This document shows positions 53,115 through 58,605 of a DNA stretch of 58,605 bases, piece by piece; within the stretch, counting starts at the first letter, position 1, and every line of letters begins with the position of its first letter. The DNA is from CAZDVQ01 sp964508975. Its GTDB lineage: Bacteria > Bacteroidota > Bacteroidia > Chitinophagales > Saprospiraceae. Under the pieces are notes generated by a model, which was given only the letters and a program-made list of their open reading frames with translations, had not been told where the DNA came from and searched no databases. The DNA is taken from contig CAZDVQ010000024.1 in NCBI GenBank assembly GCA_964508975.1, positions 1-58,605 of the forward strand. The letters are read 5' to 3'. A program made the translations under genes and the position numbers.

Positions 53115-54209
53115 TCATTTCACAAAAATTTGTTTTAGTTGTTCAATCAGTTGGCCGTTACCCGACAGGTTGATGTTGTTGATTTTTTCCGCGATTTTTT
53201 CCACGTACTCCATTTCTTTCAACTTGTACAGGGTCGCGTTTTCTTCCATCAATTTGGCGGTGTTCAACAAGCTACGCATCGAGGCCGTTTCTTCGCGGCG
53301 CATGATGATGTTGGCTTGGGCGCGTTTTTCGGCAACCAGTACTTGGTTCATGATGTCGCGCATCTCGCCGTTCAAGATAATATCTTTCACACCGGCGTTG
53401 AACAGGGTCAAGCCCAGGTTTTCCACTTGTGCCGACACGGTTTCCAACACCTTGGCCGTGATGCTTTCCTTGTTGTCCATCAGTTCGTCCAGGCTCATTT
53501 GGCCTACGTATTCACGCAAGGCCAGCTGCAACAGGGCGTACAGTTGTTTCTCAAAGTCCTTGTTCTCTTCCAGCGCTTTCACGATGTCGATCACTTGGTA
53601 TTGCACCACGAAGTTGATGCGGATTTGCGCTTTGTCGCGGGTCAATATTTCCTGGCCGTTCACCTCCATGTTCTGGCGGCGCATATCGGTTTTGGCTACA
53701 TGAACCGTGATAGCATTTTTGTAAAAGTAGTAGGTACCGGCGTCCAAGATACGGTCTTGTTTACCGTCCAGGTACAGGATCGCTTTTTCAAAAATCTCGA
53801 CCTTTACCGAGCGCAGGTAGCCGTTCAAGAAACCTTTTTCAATCAGGTTACGGTCAATTTCGGTACCTACTTCCAGTTGGTTCAGGTTGGCGCGTTGTAT
53901 CGTGAAGGTGTAAATACCTTTTACATAAGCGTGGCGGCCCACACCCAGTACCGATTCAAACTTACCGTCTTTGTACAAAATGGCAAACTCGTTATCCTGC
54001 ACGTCAAAAACATCTAGCTCGGCTCTGATGTCGACGTATTTCAGCAATAAATCTAAGTTGTAGCGGCTTGTAAAAGCTTTGCCGCGTTCAATTAGTTCCA
54101 AATCGTCAAAGAAATTGATCATGGTTCGACCTGTTTTCAGCACCTTCACGAACTCGTTCGAGCGGAAAACCAGGGCTAATTTGTTCGAATTTACAGTAAT
54201 GATACTCAT
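53115..54209 (-). CDS. Slipin/SPFH-domain protein
   Basis: 364 residues from the Met at 54209 (MSIITVNSNKLALVFRSNEF); the longer frame to 54266 has no supporting features. An SPFH (band 7) domain spans about 100-270: VNGQEILTRDKAQIRINFVV, FEKQLYALLQLALREYVGQM, LDELMDNKESITAKVLETVS and GVKDIILNGEMRDIMNQVL. A coiled coil follows (AEKRAQANIIMRREETASM) and a C-terminal helix ending LIEQLKQIFVK. Such proteins oligomerise at membranes; slipins often pair with a NfeD protease, which is not adjacent here. There is no clear N-terminal membrane helix, unlike typical slipins, so membrane binding may be peripheral. Confidence 0.8.
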   Translation of the reverse strand: MSIITVNSNKLALVFRSNEFVKVLKTGRTMINFFDDLELIERGKAFTSRYNLDLLLKYVDIRAELDVFDVQDNEFAILYKDGKFESVLGVGRHAYVKGIYTFTIQRANLNQLEVGTEIDRNLIEKGFLNGYLRSVKVEIFEKAILYLDGKQDRILDAGTYYFYKNAITVHVAKTDMRRQNMEVNGQEILTRDKAQIRINFVVQYQVIDIVKALEENKDFEKQLYALLQLALREYVGQMSLDELMDNKESITAKVLETVSAQVENLGLTLFNAGVKDIILNGEMRDIMNQVLVAEKRAQANIIMRREETASMRSLLNTAKLMEENATLYKLKEMEYVEKIAEKINNINLSGNGQLIEQLKQIFVK

Positions 54210-54363
54210 GATAAAAGGTATAAAAAGATGATAATAAACGGTTAAAATAGGCGAGTGCTGGTTCATTCAGGGTTCGGTGCGGAGGGCCTTGTGCCAGCGG
54301 GTTAGTTGGCGCTTTGCCAGCAGTTGGGCTAGTGGTACTTGCTTGACTTTTTTTGGAGGATGA

Positions 54364-54473
54364 TTTGGGCACCCCGCCGCTACGCGGCGGCGGTCCCCTA
54401 CGTGCTCGCTATTCGCTCGGCCCCTGGCGGGGCTGGCCGCTACGCGGCCACACTCCGGGCACCTGGCGCAGCA
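54364..54473 (-). repeat. GC-rich intergenic repeat R1, copy 11
   Basis: Nearly the inverse complement of copies 10 and 12: TTTGGGCACCCCGCCGCTAC, CTCGCTATTCGCTCGGCCCC, GGCCGCTACGCGGCCAC and CGGGCACCTGGCGCAG. Confidence 0.76.
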
Positions 54474-54480
54474 TCATCTT

Positions 54481-54785
54481 ACTGTTAAGTCAAGGTTTGT
54501 AGCAACAAGCTTAGCTGAAAGCGTGGCGCGAGCCAGTGCCCGCGGCGATTCAAAGCGCTACAAGCGCTGAATCCCTTGTTGTGTTAAGTTCCCGAGCAAA
54601 ATTACTTTACGTTAAAAACTTGCATATTTCCAGTCATACTTCGTTGTAAAAAGTGCGTCGTAGGAACCACTACGCCTTATTTTTACGCCTCGTCTGCCAG
54701 AAAATCTGCGGCGTTTTTATTTGTAAGCAATTTCGCCCGAGAACTTACAACCGAATGCCTTTGCACTCGCCTTGCTGAACATTTG
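54481..54785. other. Structured non-coding stretch downstream of the tRNA-like pair
   Basis: No convincing gene. Hairpins: GATTCA-A-AGCGCT (54547-54559) with AGCGCTGAATC (54563-54573), and CGTAG (54659-54663) with CTACG (54670-54674). The moderate GC and lack of codon structure differ from both R1 and coding DNA. It could be a non-coding RNA or the remnant of a mobile tRNA array; I cannot name it. Confidence 0.35.
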
Positions 54786-54807
54786 AAAAGTGTTCGACTT
54801 TTAAAGG

Positions 54808-54886
54808 ATGGATTAAAATTCCATTGCATGACCACTATGCTACCCCACGATGCCGTGGGGGCAGGATTCGAACCTGCGTGAATGAA
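54808..54886 (-). tRNA. tRNA-like element B, halves in permuted order
   Basis: Read on the minus strand the 3' half comes first: anticodon-stem side TTCAT, TCAC, T-arm GCAGG-TTCGAAT-CCTGC, acceptor CCCCACG. After GCAT comes the 5' half: acceptor CGTGGGG, TA, D-arm GCAT-AGTGGTC-ATGC, A, then ATGGA. The acceptor halves pair over 7 bp and ATGGA pairs with TTCAT (one G-U). The 5' half continues ATTTTAA-TCCAT, a full second anticodon arm with UUU in the loop. No normal-order partner halves are found nearby. Whether it is transcribed or processed is unknown; a degenerate tRNA-array remnant is the alternative. Confidence 0.4.
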
Positions 54887-54951
54887 GTGTTGCTCTACCA
54901 GCTGAGCTATTGTTCTTGCGAACAAATGGGACTCGAACCCACGACCCACAC
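54887..54951 (-). tRNA. tRNA-like element A (Met-like), halves in permuted order
   Basis: Minus-strand order: GTGTG, GGTC, T-arm GTGGG-TTCGAGT-CCCAT, acceptor TTGTTC; then GCAA; then GAACAA, TA, canonical D-arm GCTC-AGCTGGTA-GAGC, A, ACAC and TTCAT. Put in normal order it gives 6 acceptor pairs, full D and T arms and an ACAC/GTGT anticodon stem; the 5' side of the loop reads TTCAT, which would give a CAU (Met) anticodon. It is directly followed by element B, whose anticodon-stem side overlaps this TTCAT. The halves cannot be read as one normal tRNA, since the 5' acceptor does not pair with the acceptor downstream. Confidence 0.4.
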
Positions 54952-55243
54952 GCTGTTGAATTTTTTGCGGCTACTAAACATACCGTGCAAGAGGCTTGTC
55001 GGCATTGTGGTGCTATACAGAAACACCGACGCTGAGTGGCTCATTCTTTCAACATTGCAAAGATGTAGGCAATACTGCGCAGTATATTTGCGCAGTTAAA
55101 TTTATTTTTGAAAAAGTTGAAAATTTATGCCCATTTAATTTTTAATATATTGATATTCAATATTTTAAAATTAAAATTATTTTTCAAAAATTTAACCACT
55201 AAAATCACATTTACACAAGTGCGCAGATAGATTGCGTTGTTGT

Positions 55244-55353
55244 CCGCGCCAGGTGCCCGGCGTGTGGCCGCGTAGCGGCCAGCCCCGCAAGGGGCCGAGC
55301 GTCTAGCGAGCACAGAGGGGACCGACGGCGCGCTAGCGCCGGGGCGCCCAAAC
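55244..55353 (+). repeat. GC-rich intergenic repeat R1, copy 12
   Basis: CCGCGCCAGGTGCCCGGCGT, GTGGCCGCGTAGCGGCCAGC, CGAGCGTCTAGCGAGC, GGCGCGCTAGCGCCGGGGCG and CCCAAA. The interval 54210-55480 has no protein gene: it holds copies 11 and 12, the structured stretch, the tRNA-like pair and an AT-rich run (55090-55240). Confidence 0.76.
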
Positions 55354-55480
55354 CAATCACACAACTTAATTCGTTGATTAGGTAAAAATAACTTAACTAA
55401 TTTTTACATCTTTGTGCTACGGCGTACCATGCCTACTATCAAACGCTTCAAAGATTGCTTCAAAAACAAAACTTATACAC

Positions 55481-56191
55481 ATGAAAACGCTGCTTTTAAC
55501 CTTGTTCATACTGTTTAGCACTGCGCAATTGAGCCTGCAGGCCCAAAAGTTTTTGCGTCCATTTGAAACTTTTTCACATAGTTTACCCGCTTACATCACG
55601 CTTGAGGACGGTGTAGAGTTTGAGTGTACCATCAAGAAAATAGAGCGTAAAAAAGGCCTTATCGAGACGATTTACGTATCCACTGCCACAGAGAAAAAAC
55701 GCGAAATTGCCATAGAGACTATCAAGCATGCTTACCTTCCACAGAGTGGTTGGGACAAGATGATCGATTTCAATGATGTAATATACAGTGCCAACCGATG
55801 GGAAGATGGCTTATACGATAAGGAACGTATCAAGGCAGGTTATGCCTATTTTGAAAAAGCTACTGTAATTGTAAAGGATAAAGAAAGTACTATGCTTATG
55901 CAGTTGCTTAACCCACATGGTTCGGCCCGCATCAAAGTATACCACGACCCATTTGCTACAGAAACCATGGGTGTTGGGGTTGCGGGTATTCAATTGACCG
56001 GTGGCGACGATAGGTCATACTACATCAGCAAAGACGGTGCAACGGCCTATAAATACACCAAGAAAGAATTTAGGACCGATTTCAAAGGCCTGTTTGGCGA
56101 TTGCCAATCGGTGCTTGATACCTATGGCAAATCGGCTTGGTCAGAGTTTGAAAAAATCATGTTTAACTACAATTATACTTGCAGTAAGTAA
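55481..56191 (+). CDS. Secreted hypothetical protein
   Basis: 236 residues from the Met at 55481, where a signal peptide begins (MKTLLLTLFILFSTAQLSLQ, cleavage near AQA/QK); the longer frame from 55412 has none. The mature part starts with a beta-rich unit (YITLEDGVEFECTIKKIERK) and includes AYFEKATVIVKDKESTMLMQ, GGDDRSYYISKDGATAYKYT and a C-terminal FGDCQSVLDTYGKSAWSEFE. Two cysteines (CQSV and near the C-terminus YTCSK) could form a disulfide. I do not recognise the family. Single gene with no operon partner; periplasmic or outer-membrane location is inferred. Confidence 0.65.
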   Translation: MKTLLLTLFILFSTAQLSLQAQKFLRPFETFSHSLPAYITLEDGVEFECTIKKIERKKGLIETIYVSTATEKKREIAIETIKHAYLPQSGWDKMIDFNDVIYSANRWEDGLYDKERIKAGYAYFEKATVIVKDKESTMLMQLLNPHGSARIKVYHDPFATETMGVGVAGIQLTGGDDRSYYISKDGATAYKYTKKEFRTDFKGLFGDCQSVLDTYGKSAWSEFEKIMFNYNYTCSK

Positions 56192-56237
56192 GCTTTGTGG
56201 GTGTGCCTTTCCGGGTACTTTGCGTTTGCCCTGCCCT

Positions 56238-56387
56238 TGCGCTAGGCATGCATAGGGCAGCGCCGTAGGCGCTGGTACGAACCACGAAGTGCTCCGCAAA
56301 GGAGCGAAGCGACTGCGCGAACAAAGCACGGAGCGAATAGCGAACCCCGGAGCACGCCGACGGCGCGCAGCGCCAGGGCGCCCAAAT
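56238..56387 (+). repeat. GC-rich intergenic repeat R1, copy 13
   Basis: Longest simple copy: GCGCTAGGCATGCATAGGGC, GCGCCGTAGGCGCTGG, a duplicated middle (GGAGCGAAGCGACTGCGCGA, then CACGGAGCGAATAGCGAACC) and GCGCCAGGGCGCCCAAAT. It stands between the secreted protein gene and kdpD. Confidence 0.75.
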
Positions 56388-56447
56388 TATAAGAACAATG
56401 AATTGGGGGAGAATTAATTCTTTATAAATTCTTTATACCAGGCGGTT

Positions 56448-56455
56448 TACCTTTG
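56448..56455 (+). promoter_or_regulatory. -7 box before kdpD
   Basis: TACCTTTG is a perfect TAnnTTTG, 15 nt before the TTG used as start. No clear -33 element; CTTTATA sequences precede it. Confidence 0.5.
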
Positions 56456-56469
56456 TAAAAAATAAAGCA

Positions 56470-57552
56470 TTGAATATACTTGCCACCCGGACATTGAGTT
56501 TAAAGCACCAGTACATGATCAGCATGTTGTTGGTGCTGTTGAGTGCCTTGGTTTGTTTTTTCGTATCGGGTTTGATTGGGTACCGCGGCGTGGCCTTGGC
56601 CTTGCTATTGATGGTGTCGGTATCGGCCATGTTGTTCGATATATTCCCGGTGTTGCTCACGGCGGTGCTGAGTGCCTTGATTTGGAATTTCTTTTTCATT
56701 CCGCCCGTCATGACCTGGCATATAGAGCGTGCCGAAGACGCCTTGATGTTTTTAATGTACTTTGTGATAGCCTTGATTAATGCCGCATTAACCTACAATA
56801 TCAGGGATGTGGAGCGCAAAGAAGGCATCAGGGCTGAGAAAGAGCAGAGTTTAAGGCTTTACAACACCGTGCTCAATTCGTTATCGCACGAGTTACGGAC
56901 GCCCATTGCCACCATCATCGGGGCAATAGATACGATTAAAGGCCAGCAAAACCAGCTATCAAAGGCACACCAAGAAACCTTGTACAACGAAATAGAAATA
57001 GCCAGTTTAAGGCTAAACAGGCAGGTTGAAAACCTGCTGAGCATGAGTCGGCTAGAAGCTGGCGTGTTGCAAGCCAAACCCGATTGGTGCGATGTAAACG
57101 AGACTATTTACGGTGTGCTGGAAGATTTAAGCGATCAATCTGCGCAACATATCGTCCTTTTTGACCCCAAGGAACAATTCCCCTTGTGTAAACTTGACCG
57201 GGGTTTGCTGGTACAAGTGCTGCGCAACATATTACTGAATGCCTTGCAGCATACGCCGGCAGGTACCCAGGTTCAAATAGCAGCCATAGCCCAAGCGGGC
57301 GCCTGTACAATAGTGATCAGCGATAATGGCCCTGGCTTTGAGCAGGCAGAGATAAGCCAGGTGTTTGATAAATTTTACCGGGCAAAATCCTCGGCACCGG
57401 GAGGTACAGGCCTTGGCTTATCCATTGTAAAAGGTTTTGTGGAGGCGATGAAGGGTCAGGTATACCTTGAAAACAATCGCGGCGGTGGGGCCGTGTTTAC
57501 CGTTGTCATACCATCGGAGATATCATCTATAAGCGATATAAACCATGAATAG
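56470..57552 (+). CDS. kdpD: KdpD-type sensor histidine kinase, short form
   Basis: 360 residues with a TTG start; no ATG lies upstream in frame, and ATG 56515 would cut into the region before helix 1. A DUF4118 domain with four helices (about 16-110, with SGLIGYRGVALALLLMVSVS) is followed by a HisKA domain (NSLSHELRTPIATIIG, His140) and the ATPase domain with NILLNALQHT, DNGPGF and GGTGLGLSI. It lacks the large N-terminal KdpD/Usp sensor part of enterobacterial KdpD; in Bacteroidota these are often separate proteins. It senses K+ limitation or turgor and phosphorylates the overlapping response regulator. kdpFABC is not in the window. Confidence 0.87.
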   Translation: MNILATRTLSLKHQYMISMLLVLLSALVCFFVSGLIGYRGVALALLLMVSVSAMLFDIFPVLLTAVLSALIWNFFFIPPVMTWHIERAEDALMFLMYFVIALINAALTYNIRDVERKEGIRAEKEQSLRLYNTVLNSLSHELRTPIATIIGAIDTIKGQQNQLSKAHQETLYNEIEIASLRLNRQVENLLSMSRLEAGVLQAKPDWCDVNETIYGVLEDLSDQSAQHIVLFDPKEQFPLCKLDRGLLVQVLRNILLNALQHTPAGTQVQIAAIAQAGACTIVISDNGPGFEQAEISQVFDKFYRAKSSAPGGTGLGLSIVKGFVEAMKGQVYLENNRGGGAVFTVVIPSEISSISDINHE

Positions 57553-58222
57553 AGCTGAAATACTGGTTATAGACGACGAGCCGCAAATCCAAAAGCTATT
57601 ACAGATTAACCTGGAGCACAACGACTACAAGGTTAACCAAGCCAGTAGCGGTAAAACGGGCTTGGCCTTGGCAGCCAGTCATCCACCCGATTTAATCTTG
57701 CTGGATATTGGCCTGCCCGACAAGAGTGGGCACGTGATTTTGCAGGAATTAAGGGCGTGGTACAACAAGCCCATTATCATTTTATCCGTACAAGACAACG
57801 AGCAGGACATCGTCTCAGCCCTAGACAACGGCGCAACGGACTACTTGGTGAAACCCTTCCGGGTAGGCGAGTTATTGGCCCGGATACGCTCGGCCATTAG
57901 GCTTAGTCAAGGCGCATTGAACGAATCGCACAAACTTATAGGCAACCTTGAAATTGACTTTGCAGCCCGTGTCGTGAAACGAGATGGTTTATTGCTCAAG
58001 CTCACCTCTACCGAGTACAATTTACTTTGTTTATTGGCCAAGCATGAAGGGAGAGTACTGACACACCAATACATTTTAAAAGAGGTTTGGGGTTATGGAT
58101 ACTTACAAGAAACACAATATTTGAGGGTATTTATCAGCACCTTGCGCAAGAAAATAGAAGACAACCCCAACGCCCCAAAACATATTATCACCGAGAGTGG
58201 TGTTGGCTATAGGTTCCAATAA
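57545..58222 (+). CDS. kdpE: KdpE-type response regulator (OmpR family)
   Basis: 225 residues, overlapping kdpD by 8 nt. A receiver domain (ILVIDDEPQIQKLLQINLEH; phosphoacceptor Asp54 in LLDIGLPDKSG; Lys in DYLVKPF) is followed by a winged-helix DNA-binding domain (LKLTSTEYNLLCLLAKHEGR, YLRVFISTLRKKIED, ESGVGYRFQ). It activates K+ transport genes after phosphorylation by the kinase. Complete and typical in length. Confidence 0.92.
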   Translation: MNRAEILVIDDEPQIQKLLQINLEHNDYKVNQASSGKTGLALAASHPPDLILLDIGLPDKSGHVILQELRAWYNKPIIILSVQDNEQDIVSALDNGATDYLVKPFRVGELLARIRSAIRLSQGALNESHKLIGNLEIDFAARVVKRDGLLLKLTSTEYNLLCLLAKHEGRVLTHQYILKEVWGYGYLQETQYLRVFISTLRKKIEDNPNAPKHIITESGVGYRFQ

Positions 58223-58352
58223 TCTTTATATTTTCTTAATGTTCTGGGGCTAAAGCTTTACGCCCTCTATATACCATTCGGCAGACCTTTACAGCGTCAA
58301 AACAAGAACGGATCAAACTGAAAAAACAGCCCCCGTTCGGTAAACAGATGCT

Positions 58353-58605
58353 ATGGAACCCGAGGAAAATTTGAATAATTTAAAAGAAGCGCTCGCCAGT
58401 TCGCTGGTAGCGTTATGCCAGCTGAGCCAGGATATAAAACGGCTACTGGATGGCCAAGCCTACCACGATATGCGACGATTACTACACTTGCACGAGCATA
58501 GCGAGGCCAGGGTCTCGATGCTTTTGTCGATGCAAAACCAACAAGGATTTAACCGAAACCTAGCGGCCTTTATCGCTGAGGTAGATGCGCTTGTACAACA
58601 ACCCA
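58353..58605 (+). CDS. Helical protein, 5' part only
   Basis: An ATG at 58353 opens a frame that runs off the window end (84 codons visible): MEPEENLNNLKEALASSLVA, then CQLSQDIKRLLDGQAYHDMR and later SMQNQQGFNRNLAAFIAEVD. It is helical and polar, with no signal peptide in view. I do not recognise it. It begins 130 nt after kdpE on the same strand with no visible terminator between, so it could be transcribed with kdpDE. Confidence 0.5.
   Translation, partial: MEPEENLNNLKEALASSLVALCQLSQDIKRLLDGQAYHDMRRLLHLHEHSEARVSMLLSMQNQQGFNRNLAAFIAEVDALVQQP

Noticed and set aside
53139..54017. Long plus-strand frame of 292 codons
   Set aside because: It lies entirely opposite the SPFH-domain gene, has the low-complexity His/Phe/Val-rich look of an antisense frame and no start signals.
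54683..54949. Frames with IAQLVEQ and GLEPTT stretches
   Set aside because: These are known products of translating tRNA sequence (D-arm and T-arm), not proteins.
54808..54951. Interpretation as tmRNA or a permuted two-piece tmRNA
   Set aside because: Both elements have canonical tRNA D-arms, which tmRNA lacks, and no tag reading frame ending in a typical ALAA-like peptide is present.
281..56387. R1 repeats as a CRISPR array
   Set aside because: Copies are scattered between genes, about 110 bp long and not arranged with spacers.

Overview
The window reads as chromosomal DNA of a free-living member of the Bacteroidota. The evidence is a secreted protein with a type IX secretion (Por) C-terminal signal, Omp28, DUF6029, DUF2480, DUF3109 and DUF6265 family proteins, a SusC-style carboxypeptidase-regulatory domain on a TonB receptor, a CarB without the MGS domain, and many promoters with the Bacteroidota -7 box TAnnTTTG. 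No rRNA, CRISPR array or insertion sequence was seen. The genus cannot be told from this.

Layout. 1-6.6 kb: a broken DUF6265 gene at the edge, outer-membrane proteins DUF6029 and Omp28, a small membrane protein and carB. 6.9-14.3 kb: a Fic enzyme with a palindromic promoter, an acyl-CoA synthetase of propionate type, and a leftward metal-homeostasis set (MntR/DtxR regulator, TonB receptor, ZnuA-like binding protein). 14.6-29.7 kb: a 1548-residue repetitive secreted protein, a sulfatase-fold enzyme, an ArnT-like glycosyltransferase, an M20 amidohydrolase, then envelope and folding genes (MltD-like transglycosylase, TatA, DUF2480, PpiD/SurA-like isomerase, DUF3109). 30.0-42.2 kb: a visibly AT-rich accessory island, all on the minus strand: an N6-adenine methyltransferase, a fused type IIG-like restriction-modification enzyme and its XRE controller, then a two-gene unit of a giant GHKL (Hsp90/sacsin-like) ATPase with a DUF3883-like end, directly followed by an SF1 helicase fused to a PIN nuclease. 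43.0-48.6 kb: TolC and HlyD efflux parts with an overlapping DUF2064-type glycosyltransferase, a TIGR02757 protein and an Rpn/PD-(D/E)XK nuclease. 48.9-52.9 kb: RtcB RNA ligase preceded by three AT-rich genes, two with clear RNxxAH HEPN-type motifs. 53.1-58.6 kb: an SPFH/slipin protein, a non-coding stretch with two tRNA-like elements whose halves are in reversed (circularly permuted) order, a secreted hypothetical protein, and KdpD/KdpE without kdpFABC in view.

The most striking points are: (1) the GHKL ATPase plus helicase-PIN pair as a candidate, unrecognised defence system next to a restriction-modification locus; (2) the permuted tRNA-like pair, split in the anticodon loop; (3) the HEPN-like cluster that runs into rtcB; (4) a GC-rich intergenic repeat of about 110 bp found 13 times here, always between genes and ending in a GCGCCCAAA-type border, plus a second mosaic repeat family that flanks some of the same sites. 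Gene starts were moved inwards where the longest reading frame ran through a repeat or terminator.
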